Shown piece after piece: positions 44,995 through 53,534 of a stretch of DNA of 64,000 nucleotides; positions within the stretch are counted from its first letter, which is position 1; the number at the start of each line of letters is the position of its first letter. Where the stretch lies: positions 124,001 through 188,000 of the forward strand of contig NZ_JARVWP010000005.1 of assembly GCF_029846235.1 (NCBI RefSeq). Direction: 5' to 3'. This DNA is from Bradyrhizobium sp. CER78 (GTDB lineage Bacteria; Pseudomonadota; Alphaproteobacteria; Rhizobiales; Xanthobacteraceae). Under the pieces are notes generated by a model. It ran no database searches, was not told the DNA's origin, and saw nothing but the letters and a program-made list of their open reading frames with translations. The position numbers and the translations under genes are program-made.

Positions 44995-45499
44995 CCTGAA
45001 ATAACCTGCTCGTTAACTTGACAGCAGGCCATAACTGCCGCAGCATTTCTGTGACTGCACCTGCAGGGGTGCTGGAGCGCCTGCTCCTCGCGTCGCAGGA
45101 ATTGACGGACGATTATGGGATCGGCCGCCAGGCAGTAGAAGCGGACAGATGTCCGTCGGCCCACCCTTGGAGAGGAGCATGACGCCACCGGCGAAAGCCA
45201 GCGACCTTGCTCAGCGGCAAGGTCTCGGTGCACGTGAGGCGAACAGCAGCTGCTAGCTGCGTGCACTGCCGACAATCTGAACATATCCGCAGGACGAGAG
45301 CGCAAAGGCCACGCGCTTTTTGGTCCCGAAACACCACTGGTCTACACCAGAGATCCTTCGCTAAAACGAAGTAGCAGGGCCCCGCGATGCTTGGATGCAC
45401 CGGGGCCCATTCGTTTGCGCGCCGTCTCCCCTTCATCACGTCGCATTGCGCGATCGCACCGGATCGGGAACAATTGTCCTGACGGAGTGAGGAACGCCG
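44995..45499. other. gene-free stretch of about 500 bases
   Basis: No protein of recognisable type is encoded. A 25-codon frame (45179-45256) has a strong GGAGAGGAG site and reads MTPPAKASDLAQRQGL, but it is too short to support alone. The right part holds the structured element at 45364-45416. Promoter of the DsbA-like gene is expected near the right end. Confidence 0.5.
45364..45416. other. two-step stem-loop, possible terminator or small RNA
   Basis: AAACGAA (45364-45370) can pair with TTCGTTT (45410-45416), enclosing GGGCCCCG (45377-45384) that pairs perfectly with CGGGGCCC (45401-45408). The inner loop is 16 bases. It lies 370 bases past the monooxygenase stop and 80 before the next gene. 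Confidence 0.45.
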
Positions 45500-46129
45500 A
45501 TGGAAAAGCCGAAGGTCAGGATCTACACCGACTACAAGTCTCCCTACGCCTATGTCGCCAACAAGCGGCTGTTCGAGCTCGAGGAGACCTGCGGCGTCGA
45601 ACTGGAATGGCTGCCCTACACGCTGCGCATTCCCGAGTTCATGGGCACGGTCGAAGAGCGCACGCCGCATTTCTGGCGCAAGGTGCGCTATTCCTACATG
45701 GATGCGCGGAGGTTCGCCAACGCGCAGGGACTGACCATGAAGGGCCCGCGCCGGATCTACGATGCCTTCTATTCGAGCGCCGGGATGCTATTCGCGCAGC
45801 GCCATGGGCTGTTCCGGCCCTATCATGACACGGTATTCCGGAGGTTCTGGAACCATGAGCTGGAGATCGACGAGTTGTCGGAGATTGCCGGCGTGATCTC
45901 CGCGATCGGCGGCTCTGCCGGCGCGTTCGAGGCCTATGTCAACGGCCCTGCCCGCACCGAACACGATCGCATCATCGACGAGGCCGAAGCGCTCGGCGTG
46001 TTCGGCGTTCCCAGCATGGTGTTCAACGGCGAGCTGTTCTGGGGTGGCGACCGCATCGACCTGCTGATGGGACGGATCAGAAATCCGGAATCGATCGCGC
46101 TCGCACTCGGAAGCAGACATCGAACCTAA
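45500..46129 (+). CDS. DsbA-fold oxidoreductase/2-hydroxychromene-2-carboxylate isomerase-like protein
   Basis: The 209-residue thioredoxin-fold protein begins VRIYTDYKSPYAYVANKRLF and has VFGVPSMVFNGELFWGGDRI near the end. There is no CxxC; the SPYAY motif in its place is the glutathione-binding serine of kappa-class GST and HCCA isomerases. A glutathione-dependent isomerase in aromatic breakdown is likely, in keeping with the oxygenase genes nearby. Confidence 0.85.
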   Translation: MEKPKVRIYTDYKSPYAYVANKRLFELEETCGVELEWLPYTLRIPEFMGTVEERTPHFWRKVRYSYMDARRFANAQGLTMKGPRRIYDAFYSSAGMLFAQRHGLFRPYHDTVFRRFWNHELEIDELSEIAGVISAIGGSAGAFEAYVNGPARTEHDRIIDEAEALGVFGVPSMVFNGELFWGGDRIDLLMGRIRNPESIALALGSRHRT

Positions 46130-46168
46130 ATTCACGCCGTTTTGAACCCGCTTGCCCTCTCCGATCGA

Positions 46169-47176
46169 TCAGCCGCCATCCAGGATGGCCCAGCATCCGG
46201 TGCGCTCCAGCACGGGCTTCAACGCAGTGCGATCGCGGGCACCAAGCGCGACGAACTTCTCGCGCAACTGCTGCAGGCACTTCACCTGATATTTGAACGG
46301 CGCCAGCGCATAAGGCAGACCCCAGACGTTGATCTCGAGGCGCTTAAGGCCCTTCGCGAAGGCATCCGCATTGGCGGCGAGGAACGGCAGATAGAGTTCG
46401 CCCGCGATCCGCAGCAATGCTTCAGCGAACCCAAGCGCCTGCTCGCGCGGATGCCAGGCGCCCTCGACGCCGGATGCGTCGTCGAGCCGCCGCACCCAGT
46501 GATCGGTAAACGGCGCGCGCTCGCGCATGATCCGCATCGGGGTCGGGTCGGTCGCCATCTCGCTGAGTTGTCCGAACCAGGCAAAGTCCGCCAGCGACGG
46601 CCGGCTACCGAACAGATAGTTCGTCATGCCAACATGCGGCTCGAATGCCGCCAGCGTCCGCCGATAGCTCTCCTCGAGCAGTGGCCTGTTCTCATCCGTC
46701 GCGCCGAGAATGGCCATGCGCGAGATCTGGCGCTTCCGGAACTCCTCGATCTCCTCGCGGCTGCCGGCTTCGGCTTCCGAGGTCGACCATTCCTCACCCG
46801 CCCAGCGCGAGACGTAGGCCTGGTCTTCCGGATCCCACCAGCGATAGAGAAACAACGGCTTCACCGCCCATTCATCGGCAAGGTCCTCGAGCAGATCGCA
46901 GACGAATGCGACCGCCTTGTCCTTTGGAATCACCGAGCGCCCCTGGTGGCGCGCTTCCAGGTCATAGGCGAGCATCGTGGTCTCGCCGCGATAGCTGCCG
47001 TCGGGATATTGCAGCACCGGGATCAGCATCGGCTTCAGATGCGCAGTCGCCGCGCGCAGCGCCTTGGTCATGATGACCCAGTCGTGCGGGATTCGCCGGT
47101 AGCGCATCAGCGCGCGCAGCTTGATCGCATAGGGCGACGCGGTCGAACCGATCAGGCGATAGCGGCCCTCCGTCAT
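46169..47176 (-). CDS. glutathione S-transferase family protein
   Basis: The 335-residue protein has an N-terminal thioredoxin-fold domain (RLIGSTASPYAIKLRALMRY, then PVLQYPDGSYRGET) and a C-terminal helical domain (LFGSRPSLADFAWFGQL). It is longer than usual GSTs (about 220), with an extra 80-residue tail. Its start overlaps the M81 gene stop (ATGA), so both are co-transcribed. The substrate is unknown. Confidence 0.85.
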   Translation of the reverse strand: MTEGRYRLIGSTASPYAIKLRALMRYRRIPHDWVIMTKALRAATAHLKPMLIPVLQYPDGSYRGETTMLAYDLEARHQGRSVIPKDKAVAFVCDLLEDLADEWAVKPLFLYRWWDPEDQAYVSRWAGEEWSTSEAEAGSREEIEEFRKRQISRMAILGATDENRPLLEESYRRTLAAFEPHVGMTNYLFGSRPSLADFAWFGQLSEMATDPTPMRIMRERAPFTDHWVRRLDDASGVEGAWHPREQALGFAEALLRIAGELYLPFLAANADAFAKGLKRLEINVWGLPYALAPFKYQVKCLQQLREKFVALGARDRTALKPVLERTGCWAILDGG

Positions 47177-48669
47177 GATGATGACTCCGAGAACGCTGGA
47201 TTGCCGTAGGGATAGAACCGCGTGAGGTCGACATTTCTGTAAGGCAGCTTGTCGAGACGCGTGGTGCCGAGGAATGGCTGCTCCGGTTCAACCAGCAGGA
47301 TCGTCTTGGCAAAGCCATTGTCGTCGAAGCCGCGCCGGAAATGCACCCGCGACTTGATCGCCATCACCTCGAAGCTGCCGATGTCGGGCACCAGCGCCTT
47401 CAGCGAAAACGGCTCCATGATCTGCACCAGATAGGTGGAGAGGATCAGCACATTGTTGCGGCCGAAGCGCACGCAGACCCAGAACTGGCCATAGCCCTCG
47501 CCGACAGCCGAAATCGTGCCATGGATCCGAACCGGATCGCCCGCCGACTCGTCGGCGAGCCCACCGATCTCCATGTCGAAGGCATCGCCGGCCTTGGCAC
47601 CGGCCGCCTTCAGGCTTGCCGTCGCTTTGGCATCGGCGATGGTCGCGATCACGGTGTTGGCGAGGTCCTGCGCGATGATCTCGCGCAGCAGCCAGGTCGC
47701 CGATCCCGACCGGTCGCTGTGATCGGCGAGCACCACCGGCGTGTTGCGGCCAGGGACAGCCTGCTTCGCCAGCGCGACGCCCTCGGTGATGCTGTGGAGT
47801 TTCGTCGATTGCAGCAGGGCTTCGCGCAGCCGCCAGATCGTGCCGGCGAGATCGCGCGCGATCTGCTCGGCGAGCTTCGGGTTGGCGTTGGTCAGGACCT
47901 GCACGGTCATGCCGACATCCGGCACATCGGCGAACGGGAAGCCGAAGAAGATGTTGACGTAGACGTCGACCTCGCGGGCCTCCCACACCAGCGCACGCTG
48001 CACGAGATCCATCCAGGGACGCGCCCCGGTCCATTGCAGCACGGTGGGCGAGATCACCGGAACCCTGATCGTCCGGTGCACCGGCTGGTAGTCGCCGCGG
48101 ATCGCCCGCACCAGCATGCGCGCCGCGCGCTCGCCCTGCAGATGCGCATCATAATGCGGGAAATATTTGACGGCGAACGCCATGTCCGCCTGTTCAAGGA
48201 ACGCCTCGTCCTCGTTGCCGTGAGGATCGAAGGTCGCGGCGATGAACGCCGACCGGCCGACCACCTCGCGAACCTGTCGCGCCAGATCGGCCTCCGGCCG
48301 CGGCACGTCGCGCACCGCCATGGCGCCATGCAGGCACAGATAGACGCCGTCGAACGGCCCCTCCTCCTTCAGCCCGGCGATCATCTTGCCGGTGAAGGTG
48401 CGATAGGCCTCCTGGGTGATCCAGCCCGATCCGGTGTAGGTCTTCGGCCAGAGCGGCGATTCGATGCCGACCAGTTCGACTTCGGAGAACTCGCGCGCGA
48501 CCTGCACGAAGCCGCCCATGTAGTTCTTGGGATCGAACTGGAGCAGCGCCTCGCCCTTGGCCGGCGAGCCCGGATAGATGAAGTCGTCGAGGGTGGTCTC
48601 GTTCGGCAGGAACGAGACGGTTTCGTGGGAGAAATGCAGGACGGCGATACGTATCTTGCGATCGCTCAT
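47173..48669 (-). CDS. M81 family metallopeptidase (MlrC-like)
   Basis: The protein has 498 residues from ATG 48669. Features are the N-terminal VLHFSHETVSFLPNETTLDD, FDPHGNEDE and YFPHYDAHLQGERAA with zinc-ligand His/Asp residues, and the ADHSDRSGSATWLL region. MlrC completes microcystin degradation in sphingomonads; most homologues, including rhizobial ones, act on unknown small amide or ester substrates. The gene is divergent from the class II aldolase. Confidence 0.87.
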   Translation of the reverse strand: MSDRKIRIAVLHFSHETVSFLPNETTLDDFIYPGSPAKGEALLQFDPKNYMGGFVQVAREFSEVELVGIESPLWPKTYTGSGWITQEAYRTFTGKMIAGLKEEGPFDGVYLCLHGAMAVRDVPRPEADLARQVREVVGRSAFIAATFDPHGNEDEAFLEQADMAFAVKYFPHYDAHLQGERAARMLVRAIRGDYQPVHRTIRVPVISPTVLQWTGARPWMDLVQRALVWEAREVDVYVNIFFGFPFADVPDVGMTVQVLTNANPKLAEQIARDLAGTIWRLREALLQSTKLHSITEGVALAKQAVPGRNTPVVLADHSDRSGSATWLLREIIAQDLANTVIATIADAKATASLKAAGAKAGDAFDMEIGGLADESAGDPVRIHGTISAVGEGYGQFWVCVRFGRNNVLILSTYLVQIMEPFSLKALVPDIGSFEVMAIKSRVHFRRGFDDNGFAKTILLVEPEQPFLGTTRLDKLPYRNVDLTRFYPYGNPAFSESSS

Positions 48670-48856
48670 TTTGACGCGCCTCGGCTGTTTTCCGCATAGT
48701 GGCATCGAAGGCGCCGCGCGCCAATCCGCATTCGGTTTTTGCCCGCCAGACCTGCAAATAAGCTGACGCGTCGCGGCTTGCCGCCGCGCGGATTCTGCTA
48801 TGTTCCGGGCCAACAATCGGGCCCCGGCCTCGCAGACATCTCAAGGAGAGAACGCC

Positions 48857-49651
48857 ATGAATCCCCCCATCAGCTCGCCCGCGATCAAGGTCGTGAAATC
48901 CGTTCGCGAGCAGGTAAGCGCCGAGGAGTGGCAGGCCCGCGTCGATCTGGCTGCCTGCTATCGTCTCACGGCGATGTACGGCATGACCGAGATGATCGCG
49001 AACCACATCTCCTGTCGCGTGCCCGGCACGACCAACCAGTTCCTGATCAACGCCTACGGCATGCTGTATGAGGAGATCGACGCCTCCAGCCTGATCAAGG
49101 TCGACGTCGAGGGCAACACGCTGCTCAACGCAACCGACTATGACGTCAACGTCGCCGGCTTCGTCATTCACAGCGCCATCCACATGGCCAAGCATGACAT
49201 GGACTGCGTCGCGCACACCCACACACCGGCCGGCATGGCGGTCTCGGCGATGGAATGCGGCCTGCTGCCGCTGGCGCAGACCTCGATGCGCTTCCTGCAC
49301 ATCGCCTATCACGACTTCGAAGGCATCGCCGACAATGTCGACGAACGCGAGCGGCTGGTCCGCGACCTCGGCGACAACGAAGCGATGATCCTGCGCAATC
49401 ATGGTCTCTTGGTGGTCGGCCGCACCGTACCCGCCGCCTTCAACGTGCTGTTCCGCCTCGAGCGGGCCTGCCAGACCCAGGTGATGGCGCTGTCCTGCAA
49501 CACCAAGCTGATCTATCCGCCGCAAAGCATCCTCGAAGACACCTATGAGCGGATGCTGCCCAAGCCGGGCCGTGCCGCCCGCAACGGTGAGCTCGCCTGG
49601 CCGGCGCTGCTGCGCAAGCTTGACCGGGCGGATCCGTCGTATCGGGATTGA
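48857..49651 (+). CDS. class II aldolase/adducin family protein
   Basis: The protein has 264 residues from ATG 48857, with AAGGAGAG upstream. It has MTEMIANHISCRVPG, VAHTHTPAGMAVSAM (zinc His-x-His) and ILRNHGLLVVGRT (third His), the class II aldolase metal site. It could cleave a hydroxy-acid phosphate or act as decarboxylase/epimerase. It is divergent from the M81 gene. Confidence 0.88.
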   Translation: MNPPISSPAIKVVKSVREQVSAEEWQARVDLAACYRLTAMYGMTEMIANHISCRVPGTTNQFLINAYGMLYEEIDASSLIKVDVEGNTLLNATDYDVNVAGFVIHSAIHMAKHDMDCVAHTHTPAGMAVSAMECGLLPLAQTSMRFLHIAYHDFEGIADNVDERERLVRDLGDNEAMILRNHGLLVVGRTVPAAFNVLFRLERACQTQVMALSCNTKLIYPPQSILEDTYERMLPKPGRAARNGELAWPALLRKLDRADPSYRD

Positions 49652-49687
49652 GGGAGTTGAGTGCGAGGCGCCACCCCCAACACCGGT

Positions 49688-49828
49688 GTCGTCCCTGCGA
49701 AAGCAGGGACCCATACTCCGCAGCAAGCTTTGTAAACGGAGCTCGCCGTTCCGACATCGCTCAACAATAGTCATTCGTGGTTATGGGTCCCTGCTCCCGT
49801 GCGCAATTGCGCACTAGGCAGGGACGAC
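49688..49828. repeat. nested palindromic intergenic repeat
   Basis: Outer arms GTCGTCCCTGC (49688-49698) and GCAGGGACGAC (49818-49828) and inner arms GCAGGGACCCAT (49703-49714) and ATGGGTCCCTGC (49783-49794) are exact inverted pairs. Between the right-hand arms lies GTGCGCAATTGCGCAC (49799-49814), a perfect 16-bp palindrome. GTCCCTGCG...GCAGGGAC elements are common multicopy intergenic sequences in Bradyrhizobium. No coding capacity. Confidence 0.8.
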
Positions 49829-49891
49829 AGCGAGTGTGTTGCGCGGCCGGTGGGTCATGCGCCCGTATTTTCGCGACATCGCCGCGCCGGC

Positions 49892-50823
49892 TCACAGCTC
49901 CGCTGCCAGCTGCACCACCTGGTTTCGCAACCAGGCATGAGCCGGGTCGTGATCGTAGGAGGCGTGCCACAGCAACGTCGCCGGCATCTCGTTCAGCTCC
50001 ACCGGCGGCGGGCTGAGGCTGAGCCCGAGCTCGGCCGAGAAGCGCGTGGCCAGCCGAGCCCCCATGGTGACGATGACGGGCGCCTGCGCCACCAGATGCG
50101 GGACGGTGAGGAAACGCGGCGTGGTCAGCGCAACCGTGCGCTGCAGGCCGAGCTTGTCGAGCGCTTCGTCTACGATTCCGCGCACGCTGCGCGCAGGCCG
50201 CAGGCTGGTCAGCACGTGCGGTAGCCTTACGTAGTCCTCGAGCGAGACCGGAGGCGTGATACCGGTCTTCTCGGCATTGAACATGCACACGAGCGCTCGG
50301 TCAACAGCGTGCGCCGTTTGTGATGGAATTGCCCTTGCGGGAGCAGCCCATGGGCAACGGCGAGATCCAGTTCGTCGGCGTCGAGGTCATCGAGCAGCCG
50401 GGACGAATCAACATTGTAAAGCCGGAAGTGAACGCCAGGTGCGATCTGGCGCATGCGCGCCAGCAGAGCGGGCATGATCAGGATCTCCATGCTGTCGGAC
50501 AGTCCGAGCCTGAACGTCCGCACCGCCGTGGCCGGATCGAACGCCTGATCGCGCAACACCACCGCCTCGACCTGCGCCAGCGCACTCCGCACCGGCTCGC
50601 GCAAGGTCGCGGCGCGCGGAGTGAGACGCATGCCGTCGGCCCCACGCGTCAGAAGCTCGTCACCGAACAGCTCGCGTAGGCGGGCGAGGTTGTGGCTCAT
50701 CGCGGATTGGCCAATCCCGACGCAAGCCGCCGCCTTGGTCACGCTCCGTTCGGTCAGCAGCGCATCGAGATGAACCAGCAGATTCAAGTCGATACGACCT
50801 AAATTAGCGACATCGATGGCCAT
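49892..50823 (-). pseudogene. LysR family transcriptional regulator, one-base frameshift near 50290
   Basis: The N-terminal part (from ATG 50823) has the LysR helix-turn-helix NLLVHLDALLTERSVTKAAA and GQSAMSHNLARLRELFGDEL, with the start of the effector domain to LLTERS. The rest reads in another frame, CMFNAEKTGITPPVSLEDYV to the end. Adding one G restores a full 311-residue NodD/PcpR-like regulator. It is divergent from the secreted-protein gene at 50936. Confidence 0.85.
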
Positions 50824-50935
50824 TATCGATCCCATCTGTTTGATCGATGATCATAACCTGACCATGTCCTCAGACAAGGGAGCAGACGGGCCACCGCCCG
50901 CCGCCCAAGTCCACCCCAAGCCAACGGAGGATCCC

Positions 50936-51262
50936 ATGTCGATCCGCAGCACAATTCTAGCCGCCGCCTTCAGCCTGGCCTCGCTGGGAGCAGCGCACGC
51001 AAGCACGCTCAGGCCGATCGAAGGTCAAAGCGTTCGTCTCGGCGACCTGTCGGGCGTCGTCTACTACACCGTCGAGCCCAACGGATATCGTGTCGTGACC
51101 ACGCTGGCAGAGGGCGCGGCCGGGACACCGATCCGCTTCGTATCGGTGCTTGCGCCCGGTCAGCGCGCGCTGCTCTCGACGCCGAACCAGGCAGGCGCGC
51201 TGGAAATCAGCCGAAACGGCGATGGCCTGACCGTCCGCACGTCAGGCCCAGTCTCCAATTAG
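50936..51262 (+). CDS. small secreted protein
   Basis: The 108-residue protein starts at ATG 50936 after GGAGG; it begins with a signal peptide (IRSTILAAAFSLASLGAAHAS). The mature part (GVVYYTVEPNGYRVVTTLAE) is a small beta-rich domain. The name is unknown. It is divergent from the LysR gene, which may control it. Confidence 0.7.
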   Translation: MSIRSTILAAAFSLASLGAAHASTLRPIEGQSVRLGDLSGVVYYTVEPNGYRVVTTLAEGAAGTPIRFVSVLAPGQRALLSTPNQAGALEISRNGDGLTVRTSGPVSN

Positions 51263-51308
51263 TTCCGACACCCTCGCCGTCTTTCCGTCACTCGTGCAGG
51301 AACCCCAG

Positions 51309-51782
51309 ATGTCCACGATCCGTCTTCATCGAACGACGAGCCTGACGCCCGAGCAATACGTAGCCGGCCTCACCGACTTCGGCCCGGGCCGCTCCAAAGT
51401 CTTTGGCAACAGCGCCGACGCCTATCTCAAGGTGCATGATCGTGGCCCCTCGGACGCCGACGTGACGGAAGGCTCGGGCGGCATCTGGGAGCGCTTGTAC
51501 TACGATTGGTCCGACCCCGATCACGTCGTCCTGACGACGATCGATTCCAATGTGTGGGGCGGCGCGTCAGGCCATACCTACAACTTCACGCGCCGGCCCG
51601 ACGGCACCACCGACATCGACGTGATCGTGGTGCGCGACGGCAAGAACTTCAGGGGATGGATCCTCGGCCTCGTGCTTCGCACCGTGGGCAGAGGCGTGCT
51701 GGCGAAGGCGTTCGAAAACTCCGTCAAAGCCATCGAGCAGCGACATGCAGATGCGCTTCGGCGAGGCCGGATTGCTGCCTAG
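51309..51782 (+). CDS. SRPBCC-like small protein
   Basis: The protein has 157 residues from ATG 51309 with AGGAA upstream (a GTG at 51294 adds 5). It has the look of a START/SRPBCC fold (SLTPEQYVAGLTDFGPGR, WERLYYDWSDPDHVVLTTID, YNFTRRPDGTTDIDVIVV, ending in a long helix). Such domains bind hydrophobic ligands. The assignment is by pattern only. Confidence 0.65.
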   Translation: MSTIRLHRTTSLTPEQYVAGLTDFGPGRSKVFGNSADAYLKVHDRGPSDADVTEGSGGIWERLYYDWSDPDHVVLTTIDSNVWGGASGHTYNFTRRPDGTTDIDVIVVRDGKNFRGWILGLVLRTVGRGVLAKAFENSVKAIEQRHADALRRGRIAA

Positions 51783-51867
51783 AGGCAGAGCAATCGGAGT
51801 ATTGCACCGAGAACAATGTTTCTATTGTACCGACTATTTGTATCGGATCATATCTAGCTCAATCGAC

Positions 51868-51897
51868 GGATTGCACCGGGGAAAGCCGATGCAATCC
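51868..51897 (+). promoter_or_regulatory. 5' leader hairpin of the 45-residue gene
   Basis: GGATTGCA (51868-51875) pairs perfectly with TGCAATCC (51890-51897); the GGAGG ribosome site begins 5 bases later. It may influence translation of the small membrane peptide. Confidence 0.4.
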
Positions 51898-51914
51898 AGA
51901 TGGAGGCAACTGAA

Positions 51915-52052
51915 ATGGACGTGAACTATCTCGATACGTTCCTGGCATTCCTCGGAATGACCTTCGGACTGGTCTCAGCGCTGCCTGGCCTGTTCTTCCA
52001 ACCCAAGGCAGAGGTGCACAGGGCGACAAGGCCGGCCTCGAGACGCGACTGA
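51915..52052 (+). CDS. 45-residue hydrophobic peptide
   Basis: ATG 51915 follows GGAGG by 8 bases. The peptide MDVNYLDTFLAFLGMTFGLV continues SALPGLFFQPKA and ends with a basic tail: one membrane span. It resembles the start of the 64-residue protein at 53289. Function unknown; it could be a small membrane regulator. Confidence 0.55.
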   Translation: MDVNYLDTFLAFLGMTFGLVSALPGLFFQPKAEVHRATRPASRRD

Positions 52053-52115
52053 CCGACACGCGGCCGCGCGTTACGCGCGCCGGGAGACTCCCATCGACGT
52101 CACTAGGATTGCTTC

Positions 52116-53117
52116 ATGTCGACGCACAGCGCGCATCCCACCGCCGAGAGGCGACAAGAACCGCAGCCCTACTGCGACTTCTGGCAGGGCCGCGGCCCGA
52201 CAAGACTGCTACTGTCCTCGATCGATCGAGGCTGGTCGGGCCTGTCGGCCGAGGTGCGGGCGCATGGCAAGAGCGAGATCCCCTGGCGGGGTACGCAATC
52301 CGCCACCGAAATCTGTGTCGATGTCCACGGCAATGGATCACCCGTCACCCGGCGGGCCACTGGAGTCTCGGATCGGACCATCACCCGACGCGACACGATC
52401 TGGCTCACCCCCGCGGGTTGGAGGGAAGGTTCACTCGATATCGGCGGCGATCTGCCGGGGATCGCGCATATCTATCTTGATCCGAGCCAGTTCTCCCCGG
52501 GCAAGCTCGGCGTCGAGGTCGATGCTTCGGCGCTCGGCGCGCTGCGATACGACAGCGCCTTCGAGGATCCGTTGCTGGGCGAAATGACACGCGCCATCGC
52601 ATCAGAGCTGCAGAGCGAAACCTCCGCCGGCAGGCTGCTGGTCGAGTCGCTGGCGAGCAGCATGGCGATACGGCTTATTCAAAAATACACGAGCAGTCCG
52701 GCCGCGCGGCCGGCCGCCGCCTCTGCAAGCGGAGGGCTTGATCGGCGCCGGCTTTCCCGTGTGCTGGACTACATCGAAGCAAATCTGGAAGGCGATCTCT
52801 CGCTCGATCGCATGGCGTCGATTGCTTATCTCAGCCGATTTCACTTCGCCCGCGCCTTCAGGCAGGCCGTCGGCCAGCCTCCTCACCGTTACGTCGCCGC
52901 GCGGCGCCTCGAGCGCGCGAAGGCCCTGCTGATCCAGGGCGATCGGCCGCTGGTCGATATTGCACTTACGCTCGGCTTCTCCAGCCAGGCCAACTTCACC
53001 CGCGCATTCAAGCAGGCAGCCGGCATGGCGCCGGGCCAGTATCGCCGCGGGTCCGGATTGCCGCAGCCGGCGATGTCGCTGGCCGATATCCGGAACGCGA
53101 TTCCGATCCTGGCATGA
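52116..53117 (+). CDS. AraC family transcriptional regulator
   Basis: The 333-residue protein has an N-terminal cupin-like or sensor domain and a C-terminal AraC double helix-turn-helix (LSLDRMASIAYLSRFHFARA, then LVDIALTLGFSSQANFTRAF). It stands between two short membrane-peptide genes on the same strand. Targets are unknown. Confidence 0.9.
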   Translation: MSTHSAHPTAERRQEPQPYCDFWQGRGPTRLLLSSIDRGWSGLSAEVRAHGKSEIPWRGTQSATEICVDVHGNGSPVTRRATGVSDRTITRRDTIWLTPAGWREGSLDIGGDLPGIAHIYLDPSQFSPGKLGVEVDASALGALRYDSAFEDPLLGEMTRAIASELQSETSAGRLLVESLASSMAIRLIQKYTSSPAARPAAASASGGLDRRRLSRVLDYIEANLEGDLSLDRMASIAYLSRFHFARAFRQAVGQPPHRYVAARRLERAKALLIQGDRPLVDIALTLGFSSQANFTRAFKQAAGMAPGQYRRGSGLPQPAMSLADIRNAIPILA

Positions 53118-53288
53118 TGCTGAAGCTCGCGACCTTCAGCAACGAATGACAAGACGACGGCATTCGACGCAAAGCGATCGGCCGCACGGATCGATATCTT
53201 GATCGGCAGCAAGCGACGAGGCGCGCGCCCGCGGGAGAGCGGACGCGCCACCGAATTCGCTTGTCGATCAGCAAGAGAGACCAACGTC

Positions 53289-53483
53289 ATGAACCTGACC
53301 GACCTTCAAACACTCGCAACCCTTCTCGGACCAGCCTTCGGCTTGGTGCCGCTCATGGCCCACCGGCTGCGGCAGATCGGCGCGCGCAACGCGACAGTAG
53401 CGTTCGCAATCCGGCGTCGACAGCAAGCGATGACAACATCGCAGCAATCCGGGCAAAGCCTCAGAGCACCCGACTCTCCATAA
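53289..53483 (+). CDS. 64-residue small protein
   Basis: The peptide begins MNLTDLQTLATLLGPAFGLV and continues PLMAHRLRQIG, with one hydrophobic segment followed by a basic, polar tail. The N-terminal half resembles the 45-residue peptide at 51915 (spaced L-T, LG, FGLV). It lies 172 bases after the AraC gene; a GAGAG sequence precedes the start. Function unknown. Confidence 0.5.
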   Translation: MNLTDLQTLATLLGPAFGLVPLMAHRLRQIGARNATVAFAIRRRQQAMTTSQQSGQSLRAPDSP

Positions 53484-53534
53484 TTCGAGTCAGGCCGGAA
53501 ACCCGCCCGGTCCAGCGAATGCCAGGAGTCCAGC

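Noticed and set aside
45179..45256. 25-codon frame with a strong ribosome site
   Set aside because: Too short and without homology I know; kept only as a note in the gap entry.
47341..48699. 452-codon plus-strand frame opposite the M81 gene
   Set aside because: Antisense shadow; the M81 frame has the zinc-site motifs and a ribosome site.
48194..49774. 526-codon minus-strand frame across the M81/aldolase region
   Set aside because: It overlaps two genes with strong family motifs and has none itself.
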